A program made the translations under genes and the position numbers. A DNA stretch of 64,000 nt from the NCBI RefSeq assembly GCF_019704555.1, contig NZ_AP024745.1, forward strand, positions 4,410,501-4,474,500, written 5' to 3'. Shown piece after piece: positions 1-7,626 of this stretch. The notes beneath the pieces were generated by a model, which saw only the letters and a program-made list of their open reading frames with translations, did no database searches and was not told the DNA's origin. Position 1 is the stretch's first letter, and the number at the start of each line of letters is the position of its first letter. The stretch comes from Actinoplanes sp. L3-i22. Lineage in GTDB: Bacteria; Actinomycetota; Actinomycetes; Mycobacteriales; Micromonosporaceae.

Positions 1-186
1 ATGTTTTTAACTACATGTTCACGGAATGGAGCCTCCGGAAACAGGGGCGGCGGCTAGAGTCGACGACGGTGAATGGGTTTCTTCCTGTCGGGGCGCCGGA
101 TTCGGCGGAAGGTGCGTCGGCGTCGTCGTACCTTCATCGCGCGGACCTAGCGCGGGCTTCGGCACCTGAAAGACGGGGTGTAAACA

Positions 187-846
187 ATGCATTCATTAGA
201 TGAGGACACGCCGGGTGTCATCGTCGGGTTACGCAACGAGCTGCGCCGCGCCGGGCTCGGACGGATGCTCGACTCGGTCGGCGGCTCCGGGTCGTACCGG
301 CTGATCGGCAGCCTGCACCAGGCCATCGACGCGGCCGCCGCGATCGCCTCGGCCATCCTGATCATCGCACTCGGCGAGCTCGACCCCGCCGACCTGGCGC
401 TGCTGATTCCGCTGGCGTCCTCGGTGCGGATCCTGACCCTGGTCGACGACACCGAGCTGCACCTGCTCGGCCCGCTCGCCGGGCGCAGCACCGGGGTGCT
501 TCCGCTGGCCGATCTCGACACCGAAACCCTGCGCGACGCGGTGCGCCGCGCCGAGCGCGGCGAGTTCTCCATGCCGCAGCGCATCGCCGTCAAGCTCGTC
601 GCGCAGCACCGCCCGGCCGGTACGCCGACGCCGCTGCCGAGAATGACCACGCGCGAGGAGCAGGCCGCTCAACTGCTGGTCGACGGCCTGACCAACAAAC
701 AGATCGCCCGCCGGCTCGGCATCTCCGAACACGGCGCGAAACGACTGCTGGCCAACGTCATGGCCAAGCTCGACTGCCCGAACCGCACGCTCGCGGTCGC
801 CAAACTGCTGCAGGACCGCAGCCCCGAGCCCGCCCTGCAGCACTGA
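187..846 (+). CDS. LuxR-type helix-turn-helix transcriptional regulator
   Basis: 219-residue cytoplasmic DNA-binding regulator. The last ~60 residues form a LuxR/NarL-type HTH: 'TTREEQAAQLLVDGLTNKQI' is followed by 'ARRLGISEHGAKRLLANVM', the usual pattern of a Thr-x-Arg-Glu start, Gly-x-Thr/Ser-Asn-x-x-Ile and a recognition helix. The N-terminal ~140 residues have the size and alternating hydrophobic strands of a response-regulator receiver, but I see no clear phospho-acceptor Asp/Lys set, so it may be an atypical receiver. ATG at 187 was chosen because it starts the conserved-looking reading. It is followed after 11 bp by the CinA-like gene and then by a CMD-family gene, all on the same strand, so it probably regulates its own operon. 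Target genes unknown. Confidence 0.85.
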   Translation: MHSLDEDTPGVIVGLRNELRRAGLGRMLDSVGGSGSYRLIGSLHQAIDAAAAIASAILIIALGELDPADLALLIPLASSVRILTLVDDTELHLLGPLAGRSTGVLPLADLDTETLRDAVRRAERGEFSMPQRIAVKLVAQHRPAGTPTPLPRMTTREEQAAQLLVDGLTNKQIARRLGISEHGAKRLLANVMAKLDCPNRTLAVAKLLQDRSPEPALQH

Positions 847-857
847 GAGGAATCCGG

Positions 858-1361
858 ATGACGTTCGTGTCCACCGAACAGGCCCGGTTGGTGACCGAGA
901 TCGCCGAGGCGCTGATCGATCGCGACGAACAGGTCGCGATCGCCGAGAGCAGCACCGGCGGCCTGGTCAGCGCCTGCCTGCTCACCTATCCGGGGGCGTC
1001 GCGGTTCGTGGTCGGCGCCGGCGTGCTCTACAGCTATCCGATCCGCGAGGCGCTGCTCGGCATGGGCGAGGCCGAGCACAAGCCGTACGGCGGCTCCACC
1101 CCGGAGCTGGTGCTGCGCCTGGCCGAGCTGTTCCGCGACCGGGTCGGCGCGCAGTGGGGCATCGGCGAGGGCGGCGCGGCCGGGCCGGCGCTGAGCCCGT
1201 ACGGGCATCCGGCCGGATACACCGCGCTGGCGATCGCCGGGCCGGGGACCATCCGTACCGAAATCGTGGAGACCGGATCCGATCAGCGGGCGCAGAACAT
1301 GTCGGCGTTCACCACCGCACTGCTGGATCTGTTCGCCCGCACACTGCGCGAGACCACGTGA
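858..1361 (+). CDS. CinA C-terminal-domain protein (nicotinamide-nucleotide amidase family)
   Basis: 167 residues, the length of stand-alone CinA-C/PncC proteins, which hydrolyse NMN to nicotinate mononucleotide and ammonia in pyridine nucleotide salvage. The hallmark 'AESSTGG' (usual form AESxTGG, with the catalytic Ser) is near residue 33, followed by 'YPGAS' and a C-terminal 'AIAGPG' loop (family consensus GIAGPGG). Two family regions are less usual: 'GVLYSYPIREALLGM' replaces the common Y-N-x-x-K-x-x-LGV segment, and the linker is 'GEGGAAGPALSPYG', so activity is not assured. A GAGAGGAATCC stretch ahead of the ATG provides a ribosome binding site. Second gene of the LuxR-CinA-CMD operon. 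Confidence 0.8.
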   Translation: MTFVSTEQARLVTEIAEALIDRDEQVAIAESSTGGLVSACLLTYPGASRFVVGAGVLYSYPIREALLGMGEAEHKPYGGSTPELVLRLAELFRDRVGAQWGIGEGGAAGPALSPYGHPAGYTALAIAGPGTIRTEIVETGSDQRAQNMSAFTTALLDLFARTLRETT

Positions 1362-1381
1362 GCCCAGAAGGAGAACCCATC

Positions 1382-2104
1382 GTGACCGCACCGGCCGACC
1401 AGGACTCGCCGCAGCTGCGGGGCATGCGACTGCTGAGCGAGATCGCCGGTACCGAACGGCCGGCGATCCTCGACGCGCTCGCGCCGATCGCGCCCGACCT
1501 GGGCCGCTACATCGTCGAGTTCGCCTACGGCGAGGTCTACCACCGGCCCGGTCTCAGCCTGGCGACCCGGCAGCTGGTGACCGTGGCCGTGCTGGCCGCG
1601 CTCGGCACCGCGGGCCCCCAGTTCGGCTTCCACGTCAACGGCGCGCTGAACGTCGGCTGCGACCCGCACGACATCCTCGCGAGCGTGCTGGAGTCGGCCG
1701 CGCCGGCCGGCGACGCGGCAGTGATCAGCGGGTTGACGGTGACGCTCGATGTTTTCGACGCTCGCGGGATCACCTCGGTGTCCGCCGCTGCCGGGGCGCC
1801 GGTCGTGGCGCTCGCCGGGGCACCGGAGCTGGGCCGGCGCCTGGCCGACCTCGGCTTCGGCGGCCGTGACCTCGAAGCGCGCACCCGGGCGCTGATCGGC
1901 ATCGCGGCGCACGGGGTGCACGGCCCCGCCACGGCGCAGGGCCGCGCCCAGGTGCGCGAGCTGCTGGCCAGTGGCGGGCAGGCGCAGGAAGCGGTGGAGG
2001 CGGCGATGCAGATCGCGGTCTACGCCGGCTTCCCCGCGGCGATCAACACGATCACGGTGATCGGCCAGACCCTCGCGGCAAGCGCGGCCGAACCCCGGGC
2101 CTGA
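1382..2104 (+). CDS. Carboxymuconolactone decarboxylase (CMD)-family protein, two CMD domains
   Basis: 240 residues from GTG 1382, chosen because AGAAGGAG lies about 7 bp upstream; longer in-frame starts would run deep into the previous gene. The protein is all-helical, with two CMD-like halves: 'SLATRQLVTVAVLAALGTAGPQ' (cut here at its family-typical core) with 'GALNVGCDPHDIL' in the first, and 'EARTRALIGIAAHGVHG' with 'AMQIAVYAGFPAAINT' in the second. These match the R-x-L-x-x-I/V...E-A/I-x-x-x-Y-x-G-x-P pattern of gamma-CMD proteins. The CxxC pair of AhpD-type peroxidases is absent, so a non-redox role is more likely. The substrate is unknown. It is the last gene of the operon; a strong hairpin lies at 2258-2289. 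Confidence 0.85.
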   Translation: MTAPADQDSPQLRGMRLLSEIAGTERPAILDALAPIAPDLGRYIVEFAYGEVYHRPGLSLATRQLVTVAVLAALGTAGPQFGFHVNGALNVGCDPHDILASVLESAAPAGDAAVISGLTVTLDVFDARGITSVSAAAGAPVVALAGAPELGRRLADLGFGGRDLEARTRALIGIAAHGVHGPATAQGRAQVRELLASGGQAQEAVEAAMQIAVYAGFPAAINTITVIGQTLAASAAEPRA

Positions 2105-2120
2105 ACCCGCGTCGACAAAG

Positions 2121-2241
2121 CCGCCGGGATCAGATCAAGACCATTGAAACCGACAAGCTCGCTTTGGTACGTCGATGCCAATCGGTGCACCAGAGGTTGG
2201 TCCTCAAAGGCGAAGTGGCGTCCCGCTCGCCATCCGGGCGA
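2121..2241 (+). repeat. 2H-phosphoesterase gene fragment, copy A
   Basis: About 120 bp nearly identical to part of the intact 2'-5' RNA ligase-like gene at 7627-8256 (copy C at 8063-8205), in the same orientation. On the minus strand it still spells the amino-acid run 'HRLASTYQSELVGFNGLDLI'. Relative to copy C it lacks about 15 bp between two GAAGTGGC direct repeats, as expected from slipped-strand deletion. It shares with copy B two diagnostic differences from C (GGATCAG against GGATGAG; CGATGCC against CGAGACC), so A and B come from a common source distinct from C. It cannot encode a functional protein. Confidence 0.85.
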
Positions 2242-2257
2242 TCGGGGTTCTCGTCAG

Positions 2258-2289
2258 GGTCCGGCCCACCCCGGGAGGTGGGCCGGACC
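2258..2289. terminator. Perfect 13-bp stem hairpin, likely bidirectional terminator
   Basis: Arms GGTCCGGCCCACC (2258-2270) and GGTGGGCCGGACC (2277-2289) are exact reverse complements around a 6-nt loop. It lies between the end of the CMD gene (+ strand, 2104) and the end of the secreted propeller gene (- strand, 2307), so it can stop transcription from both sides. There is no T-tract, which is common for actinobacterial terminators. Confidence 0.8.
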
Positions 2290-2306
2290 GTGGTTGCCGG
2301 CGTCGG

Positions 2307-3515
2307 TCAGGAGCGGTGCATCGCGAACGCGCGGTTGTTCCCGTCGGCCGATACGGTGTTGCCGACCGACCAGAGCTCGCTCGCCGAACCGGGCACGGCG
2401 GTGATGCCACGCAACGTGGTCGAGCCGGCCGGGCCGGTCGGGACGGTGGTGTCCTGAGCCCACGCCGTGCCGTTCCAGTGCAGCACGGTCCCGGGATCAC
2501 CCGGGCCGCCGACCGCCCAGACACTCGTCGGCGAGTTGGCGGTGACCGACGCGATCCCGCCGTTGCCGATGTTCGGCAGCGTCGTCAGCGACCACGTGGT
2601 GCCGTTCCAGTGCATCGCGATCGGCCGGGGCGGCTGGAAGCCGGAGATGTCGCTGGTGCCGCCGACCGCCCAGGCGTCGTTGGCCGAGATCGACACGACG
2701 CTGTTGAGAACCTGGGTGGTTCCGGCCGGGGTCGCAATCGCCGGGTTCGGGCTGGGCACGACCGTCCAGGCCGAGCCGTTCCAGTGCATGGTGAGCGTGA
2801 ACTTGTTGGCGTTGGTGCCCTGCGCGCCCTGGGTGTAGCCGACCGCCCAGATGTCGTTCGCGGACCGTGCCGAGATCCCGGTCAGCGTGGTGCCGACGAA
2901 CGTGTTGCCGGCCGGCACGGTGGGAACCGGTGCCGCGATGATCGTCCAGGCAGATCCGTTCCAGTGCTCGATCAGCGCCCGGTTGGCCTCGCTGCGCCCG
3001 ACCGCCCAGACGTTGCCGCCGCCCAGGTTGGCCACGCCGAACAGGATCGACTTCGACCCGCCGGTGGTGGCCGGGACCGGCACCAGGCTCCAGGCCTGCC
3101 CGTCGTAGTGCGCGGTGATCGGGTCGGTGTGCGCGAACCCGGTCATGTTGGTGGAGCCGACCGCCCAGACGTCGTTCGCGGCCGAGGCGGACACGGCGTT
3201 CAGATTCTCGTTGAACCGGACGACGTTGGGCGTGGGCAGCGCCGTCCACGCCGTGCCGTCCCAGTGCTCGGCCAGGATGGCCGAGCCGTCGTCGTCGTTG
3301 GCCCGTTCGAAGGTGCCGACCGCCCACGCGTCGGTGCCGGTCCGGGCGGTGACGGCGCGGAACACGTTGTTGAACGGCACGCCGTCCGGCACCTGGTCCG
3401 GGGTCGGTGTCGCGACCCAGGCCGGTGCGGCGAGCGCACTGCCCGCGGTCAGGGCCAGAACGGCGGCGACCGCCGGGAGCACCACGGCGAGGCGCGGGCC
3501 GATGGCTGATTTCAT
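2307..3515 (-). CDS. Secreted seven-bladed beta-propeller-like repeat protein (second of tandem pair)
   Basis: 402 residues. A Sec signal peptide is clear: MKSAIGPR, then a hydrophobic core rich in Val/Ala/Leu, and cleavage after 'GSALA-APA' near residue 30. The mature part has seven repeats of ~50 residues, each with a strand 'D-x-WAVG' (once 'ELWSVG') followed by 'HWNG-T/S-AW'. Seven units fit a closed seven-bladed propeller outside the cell. No catalytic motif is visible, so a binding or scaffold role is inferred. It starts 21 bp after the paralogue at 3537-4667 with a GAGAGGAGA ribosome binding site, so the two are co-transcribed and probably arose by tandem duplication. Both lie between 2H-phosphoesterase fragments A and B. 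Confidence 0.8.
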   Translation of the reverse strand: MKSAIGPRLAVVLPAVAAVLALTAGSALAAPAWVATPTPDQVPDGVPFNNVFRAVTARTGTDAWAVGTFERANDDDGSAILAEHWDGTAWTALPTPNVVRFNENLNAVSASAANDVWAVGSTNMTGFAHTDPITAHYDGQAWSLVPVPATTGGSKSILFGVANLGGGNVWAVGRSEANRALIEHWNGSAWTIIAAPVPTVPAGNTFVGTTLTGISARSANDIWAVGYTQGAQGTNANKFTLTMHWNGSAWTVVPSPNPAIATPAGTTQVLNSVVSISANDAWAVGGTSDISGFQPPRPIAMHWNGTTWSLTTLPNIGNGGIASVTANSPTSVWAVGGPGDPGTVLHWNGTAWAQDTTVPTGPAGSTTLRGITAVPGSASELWSVGNTVSADGNNRAFAMHRS

Positions 3516-3536
3516 GGTCTTGTCTCCTCTCCTGGC

Positions 3537-4667
3537 TCAGCCCACGACGCGGAAGGCGATCGAGGACGACTGCCCGGTGGTGCTCTCCCACTGGCTGCCC
3601 ACCGCCCATTCGGTGGTGGCGTCGGCGGTCGTGATCGCGCCGAGCGTGGGAACGCCGACGCCGCCGGTCACGGTCACCGCGGTGACCGTCCATGTGGTTC
3701 CGTCCCAGTGGGCCAGGGCGGGCTTGCCCGGGTCGTCGGAGGCTGCCCCGGTGACCCAGACGTCGGTGGCGGACCGGGCGGTCACTCCACCGAGGTTCAC
3801 CAGCGGCGGCGCCGCGACGGTGTGCCACGAGGTGCCGTCCCACCGTACGACCAGAGCCGCGCCGCTGGTGCCGACGCCGACCGCCCACACGTCCGTCGCC
3901 GAGAGCGCTGCCACGTCGTAGAGGAAGGTGCTGCCGTTGTTGGGGCTGGCGACCTGGGTCCAGGCCGTGCCGTCCCAGTGCAGGATCTGCGACTGCCGGA
4001 CCCGGTTGCCGTACGGCAGGTTCAGCGAATATCCGACGGCCCAGACGTCCCGGGACGAGACGCCGTCGACCGCGGTCAGGAAGTTGGTGCGGGTGCCCGC
4101 GCTGGGTGTCGGCACGGCGCTCCAGGAGGTGCCGTCGTAGTGCATCGCCAGGGTCTTGCGGAACGTCGAGCCGGCGGAGGCCGTCTGCCCGACCGCCCAG
4201 GCGTCGCTCGCCGAGAACGCCTTGACCGCGGCGAGCTCGGTGTCCGTGCCGGCCGGCTTGGGCAGCGTCTGCCGGCTCCAGGCCGTGCCGTTCCAGCGCA
4301 GCGCGACGGCCGACTTGGCCCCGCCGCTGGCCGCCGTCGTGTTGCCGACGGCGATCGCCGACCCGGCCGAGGTCGCGTCGACCCCGCTCAGGTCGGCCCA
4401 GCTGTTCGCGCCGCCGCCGAGCAGGTCCGGACTCGGGAACACGCTCCATCTCGTACCGTTGAAGCGCTGGATCATTCCGTTGCCGTCGCCCCCGACGGCC
4501 CACCCGTCGGACGGCGAGACGGCGTCCACCCCGAGGAACCCGCCGAAGAAGCCGGTCGACGCCACCGGTACCTGGGTCGCGGTGGCGGCCCACGCGGGAC
4601 CACCGGTCGCGGCCACCAGGCCGAGGGCCACCGCCGAACCGGCGGCGGCCATGAGTGTCTTTCTCAC
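3537..4667 (-). CDS. Secreted seven-bladed beta-propeller-like repeat protein (first of tandem pair)
   Basis: 376 residues with a signal peptide (MRKTLMAAAGSAVALGLVAA, cleaved near 'PAWA-ATA', residue ~28). Seven repeats follow, with core strands 'DGWAVG', 'SAIAVG', 'DAWAVG', 'DVWAVG' (twice), 'DVWVTG' and 'TEWAVG', most paired with 'RWNGT-x-W' or 'HWDGT-x-W'. It is a paralogue of the downstream gene but clearly diverged, so the duplication is not recent. An exported soluble propeller is inferred; ligand and enzyme activity cannot be told. GGGGGAAACGTG precedes the ATG. The 288 bp upstream hold repeat fragment B. Confidence 0.8.
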   Translation of the reverse strand: MRKTLMAAAGSAVALGLVAATGGPAWAATATQVPVASTGFFGGFLGVDAVSPSDGWAVGGDGNGMIQRFNGTRWSVFPSPDLLGGGANSWADLSGVDATSAGSAIAVGNTTAASGGAKSAVALRWNGTAWSRQTLPKPAGTDTELAAVKAFSASDAWAVGQTASAGSTFRKTLAMHYDGTSWSAVPTPSAGTRTNFLTAVDGVSSRDVWAVGYSLNLPYGNRVRQSQILHWDGTAWTQVASPNNGSTFLYDVAALSATDVWAVGVGTSGAALVVRWDGTSWHTVAAPPLVNLGGVTARSATDVWVTGAASDDPGKPALAHWDGTTWTVTAVTVTGGVGVPTLGAITTADATTEWAVGSQWESTTGQSSSIAFRVVG

Positions 4668-4802
4668 GTTTCCCCCTTACGTTCGATAGCCGGACGGTGC
4701 CACCGCGCGCTGAAGGGAGCCTGACGCGGCGCTGAAACGCCCGCGGCCGTCGTGCCCGGTTCGGGCCGCAGGGCACCTGGCCGCTGCCCGGCGTCACCAT
4801 GG

Positions 4803-4886
4803 GGTGCAGCCACGGCGCCGGGATCAGATCAAGACCAGCAAAACCGACAAGTTCGCTTTGGTACGTCGATGCCAATCGGTGCACCT
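4803..4886 (+). repeat. 2H-phosphoesterase gene fragment, copy B
   Basis: About 84 bp matching the intact 2'-5' RNA ligase-like gene (copy C) and copy A, same orientation. Read on the minus strand it gives 'HRLASTYQSELVGFAGLDLI' followed by 'PAPWLH', then diverges one residue before the catalytic HxT motif would be completed. It lies upstream of the two-gene propeller operon, while copy A lies downstream, so the operon is bracketed by direct copies of the same fragment. Not a functional gene. Confidence 0.85.
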
Positions 4887-4955
4887 GGCGCCAAGTCCGA
4901 TGGAGAACTCACATCACGCTCGGCCGGCCCCGATCAAACGGAAAGACCGGACCGC

Positions 4956-5507
4956 TCACGCGCCGAGTCCACGACGCCGAAGCTCAGAACGGATGTCCGA
5001 CGACGACCTCAGCCCCGCAATCGGCATGGAGAAGCGCAGTCGATCACCCCGGCACTTACGCAACGGACGACGGCCACGGCGGTCAAGGCGCATCACGCGC
5101 GATTCGTCAGCGGAACCTACGACAACGTCGAGCATCGCGACGGGCCACACCCACCGGACCCGGGCACTGGTCACGGCCGCATAGGGCACCACGACCACAT
5201 CGCGCCGCTCAGCAGCCAGCTCGACCCAGTCGCCGCCGAACCTCAACCCAGCCGGGCGCGCGCGGGAGAACAGCAGGGAGAACACGGCGAAGAGAATCGT
5301 ATAGACAGTTACAAAAACGGCAGCGTTGATGATGACGAGGTTGCCCGGCCCGCCGACGGGTGCCGGAAGCAGCAGGGACACGGACTCCGACCCGACCACA
5401 CCGACTACCGCCCCGACGAAGCCCATCGCGGCTGCCGCGACCAGGTAACGCCACGGCGACCACCCGAACACCACATCACCCTGCACGGGGGCGTCGCCGT
5501 TCACCAT
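4956..5507 (-). CDS. Small membrane protein, function unknown
   Basis: 183 residues. Two predicted membrane segments, at about 20-42 (WRYLVAAAAMGFVGAVVGVV) and 60-80 (IINAAVFVTVYTILFAVFSL), are followed by a ~100-residue cytoplasmic-looking beta-rich region containing 'GGDWVELAAERRDVVVVPY' and 'RLRFSMPIAG', the layout of two-TM proteins with a PH-like domain (this likeness is only an impression). ATG 5507 overlaps the stop codon (5501-5503) of the DUF4352 relic by 7 bp, so the two were probably once translationally coupled. No known family is recognised. Confidence 0.6.
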   Translation of the reverse strand: MVNGDAPVQGDVVFGWSPWRYLVAAAAMGFVGAVVGVVGSESVSLLLPAPVGGPGNLVIINAAVFVTVYTILFAVFSLLFSRARPAGLRFGGDWVELAAERRDVVVVPYAAVTSARVRWVWPVAMLDVVVGSADESRVMRLDRRGRRPLRKCRGDRLRFSMPIAGLRSSSDIRSELRRRGLGA

Positions 5508-5800
5508 AGGCTGATCATGGCAGCGGCTGCTGCGCCGATGCCAGACCAGATGGTCAACCCAACAGCGCCGCCGTCAGCGGAGTATTCGGCGCCCTTCGCG
5601 TCGTACGCCTTCTGCGACGTCGAATCCCAAGCCTCGACAGTCTTCGCGATGTTCTTGACGGTCACGTCGACAGGCAGAACTCGCCTTGCGCTTTTCGCCC
5701 GAAGTCGGTGCTGCCGACTCGCGACACATCGCAGTGCATCTCCGTGACCGTGAACTCGAACTTGCCGTCCTTGCTTGGCTTACCCCACTGGCCGGCGGCA
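5501..5800 (-). pseudogene. DUF4352 (telokin-like) protein relic, truncated and frameshifted
   Basis: The minus strand encodes 'GKPSKDGKFEFTVTEMHC' and 'GRKAQGEFCLST', then hits a stop at 5662-5664. In the frame shifted by one base the family continues directly as 'VTVKNIAKTVEAWDSTSQK' and 'YDAKGAEYSADG' down to a stop at 5501-5503. DUF4352 proteins normally read '...KAQGQFCLV-x-LTVKN-x-G...', so one missing base explains the break. The N-terminal signal/lipobox region is missing (the homology starts right after the stop of the PIN gene) and the C-terminal strands are replaced by 'SGIGAAAAMISLW', so the gene is broken at both ends. Extracellular Ig-like role in intact relatives. Confidence 0.7.
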
Positions 5801-5804
5801 GCGG

Positions 5805-6194
5805 TCAGTCCTCGATCTCGATAACCAGGTCGCCGCCGTTGATCCCCGCATACAAGCCGGCCTGCCGAGTCAGCACCCACCGGCCGGCCTCCATCGCCGC
5901 CGACGCGGCCGAAGCGGCATCAGGGCGGCCCACGATGTCCTGTGTCATCGAGTGTGCCCGCCACGACCACGGTTCGTCGGACACGATCTTGACCGCCGGA
6001 TGGGTCACCAGGTAGTCGAGGCGGTCCAGGTCGGTGATCGCGGGCAACGCCGCGGACAGGCACAGGAACGGCATACCGGCGGCTGCGGCCTCAGCGTCAA
6101 CTTCGACGAGCATTTCACCGACATGCACCGAGCCGCGGCAGTAGTCCACCACCGCGGACGTGTCGAGCACGATGCGAATCGGCCGGTAGCTCAC
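5805..6194 (-). CDS. PIN-domain protein, VapC-like toxin
   Basis: 129 residues. The start 'RIVLDTSAVVDYCRG' has the first PIN acidic residue in 'LDTSA', as in actinobacterial VapC-type ribonucleases that cleave tRNA or other RNA. A central 'LPAITDLDRLDYLVTHP' and C-terminal 'GGDLVIEIED' could contribute further acids, but the canonical third Asp is not obvious, so activity may be weak or lost. GTG 6194 overlaps the stop of the upstream small gene by 4 bp (GTGA), the tight coupling typical of toxin-antitoxin pairs. A bare regulator role is the main alternative. Confidence 0.7.
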   Translation of the reverse strand: MSYRPIRIVLDTSAVVDYCRGSVHVGEMLVEVDAEAAAAGMPFLCLSAALPAITDLDRLDYLVTHPAVKIVSDEPWSWRAHSMTQDIVGRPDAASAASAAMEAGRWVLTRQAGLYAGINGGDLVIEIED

Positions 6195-6376
6195 GTGGTG
6201 CGCGGGCCGGTGAAACCGAGCCGTCGCCGGGTCGCCTCGAACGCCTCCGGGTCGCGGCGGGCTTTCGCTTCGTCGAGCTTGCGCCGGGCGCGGGCGCGGC
6301 CTTCGTCGGTGACGTGGATGCCGAGGCGGGCCAGGCCGTCGACCAGCGTTTCGTTGGTGCTGGCGTCCTGCTCCAT
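6191..6376 (-). CDS. Putative antitoxin of the VapBC-like pair
   Basis: 61 residues, highly charged, helical: begins MEQDAST, then 'LVDGLARLGIHVTDEGRARA' and an Arg/Lys/Glu-rich C-terminal helix. No ribbon-helix-helix or AbrB signature is obvious, so the antitoxin call rests on its size, charge and 4-bp overlap with the downstream PIN gene. ATG 6376 was chosen over longer readings because it gives the usual antitoxin length and begins the charged segment. Confidence 0.6.
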   Translation of the reverse strand: MEQDASTNETLVDGLARLGIHVTDEGRARARRKLDEAKARRDPEAFEATRRRLGFTGPRTT

Positions 6377-6450
6377 GCCTTCGAAAGTAGCCGTTCCGGC
6401 ATATCGGGTACACCAAGCGCCGGCGCTTCGAGGGCGAGATGCGAGATGGC

Positions 6451-6765
6451 CTATTCCGGTTGATCCTCTGCCGGCACAAACCCGCAGTCGACGTACACCA
6501 CGTTGCCGGGCGCACCCCACGGCCCCGGATGGATCTCGTAATCGCAGACGAGCTGTAGTTCAACGAAATCGCCGCTGGTGTGGATGGCACCGGGGATCAG
6601 GGCGGTGTACCGCTCGCCGCCGCTGAGTTGCTTTCCGGCCGCTTGCGGGTTGAGCTCGCAGCGTTCCTTCCAATGCTCATAGGCTCGCTGTACCTCGCCC
6701 GAGGGCGGGCCGACATGCTCCGGGAACCCTTCGAGTTTCCACAGCCTGTCCGAGCCACTCATCAT
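6451..6765 (-). CDS. Small protein, possible RelE-like toxin partner of the Panacea-like gene
   Basis: 104 residues from ATG 6765, with a good ribosome binding site (AGGGAGG) just upstream; a second ATG follows at once. Visible pattern: 'EVQRAYEHWKERCELNPQAA', then 'LSGGERYTALIPGA', 'ELQLVCDYEIH' and 'NVVYVDCGF'. A helix with a Pro-x-x-Ala turn, then Gly and a series of short strands with 'DYEIH', recalls RelE/ParE-like small toxins, but I cannot place it in a family. It lies 35 bp downstream of the Panacea-like gene on the same strand, the expected arrangement for a toxin-antitoxin pair. Function is inferred only. Confidence 0.5.
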   Translation of the reverse strand: MMSGSDRLWKLEGFPEHVGPPSGEVQRAYEHWKERCELNPQAAGKQLSGGERYTALIPGAIHTSGDFVELQLVCDYEIHPGPWGAPGNVVYVDCGFVPAEDQPE

Positions 6766-6800
6766 GGAGCCTCCCTGGCAAGGTGCAGCGGATTGGCACG

Positions 6801-7256
6801 TCAGCTGTTGCGGGCCCCCCACGTTGCCAGTTGCTTGCGGGTGGGCCGCTCGTCGGCCGGATCGTCGGTCTCGTCGGGCCGGGTGAACCAGTCCCGCAGC
6901 CAGGCCCATTCGATGCGAGGCTCTGATGGGATTTGCATGGCGGACTTCCAGGGGGCCGACGCGAGGACCAGGGTGCGCAGGTCGGCGGGGGAGAGGTCCG
7001 CGTACCGGGTCAGGACGCCCAGGATGGTGTTCACGGCGCCGGCATCAGGCGGCTCGAGTGCATCCGGCTCGACGCCTACGTCGTCAAGGTCTACGCCTCT
7101 GTCGGTGGCGAAGAGGGCTTCGGCGAACAGTGCGTCGCCGCCGAGGGCGAGGTAGTGGCCCTGGCAGAAGTAGAGCAGCAGGTTTCGTTTGGTGTCGGAC
7201 AGACCCGGGCGGTTGATCTCTATGGTCTTGATGACGGAGTGGATGCTCGTGGTCAT
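6801..7256 (-). CDS. Panacea (SocA/DUF4065)-like antitoxin-domain protein
   Basis: 151 residues. 'SDTKRNLLLYFCQGHYLALG' followed by 'GDALFAEALFATDRG' aligns by eye to the Panacea core (family form: LQKLLYYAQGWHLAL-x-G-x-PLF-x-E-x-I-x-AW), and 'VLTRYADLSPADLRTLVLAS' with 'APWKSA' matches the later '...YG-x-LS-x-x-x-L-x-x-LTH-x-E-x-PW' part. Panacea domains neutralise many unrelated toxins, so the 104-residue protein encoded just downstream is the natural partner. ATG 7256 has no clear Shine-Dalgarno sequence, so translation may be leaderless; an upstream in-frame start would add ~50 residues of no visible conservation. Assignment by pattern memory only. Confidence 0.6.
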   Translation of the reverse strand: MTTSIHSVIKTIEINRPGLSDTKRNLLLYFCQGHYLALGGDALFAEALFATDRGVDLDDVGVEPDALEPPDAGAVNTILGVLTRYADLSPADLRTLVLASAPWKSAMQIPSEPRIEWAWLRDWFTRPDETDDPADERPTRKQLATWGARNS

Positions 7257-7626
7257 CGGCGGACGGTATCGCCACGTGTCGCCGAGGTCAGTCCCTCGAT
7301 GCGGGGCTGTTATTCCAGTTGGCATGATCCCCTCCGCACCGTAGTCGCGAGAAATACTCACCGTAGTGGGTCCCGTGGCTGAGTCTTGTCCTCGATCTGA
7401 CAACCCATCGATGTTCATCACGCAGCCGCCCTGGTGGCCGCCAGTGGATATTCGCGGACCCGCAGGTGGGCATTCCATCTGGTCAAGTCGCTACCGTGAT
7501 CCCGACGCTGCGGCCGCAGAATGGCCCGGTTCGTCAGGACAACGTTGGCGCTCGGGCAGCGGCACCGTCTGTTCCCGCCCGCCCCGGCTCCACCTTGGCC
7601 GGGTTGGTCAATGATTGCCGGGTGGA
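7257..7626. other. Intergenic region, no gene seen
   Basis: 370 bp between the start of the Panacea-like gene and the 3' end of the 2H-phosphoesterase gene, both on the minus strand. Open frames here have no recognisable product and poor codon bias. It should contain the promoter for the minus-strand run 7256 to 4956, but I could not pick out convincing -35/-10 boxes. Confidence 0.6.

Noticed and set aside
1..186. Possible small gene at the left edge
   Set aside because: A 62-codon frame overlaps the LuxR gene start and shows no homology pattern; the region is more likely its promoter.
2497..4884. Very long minus-strand frame across both propeller genes
   Set aside because: A shadow in another frame of the two secreted proteins; Arg/Gly-rich with no domain, and it starts in a repeat fragment.
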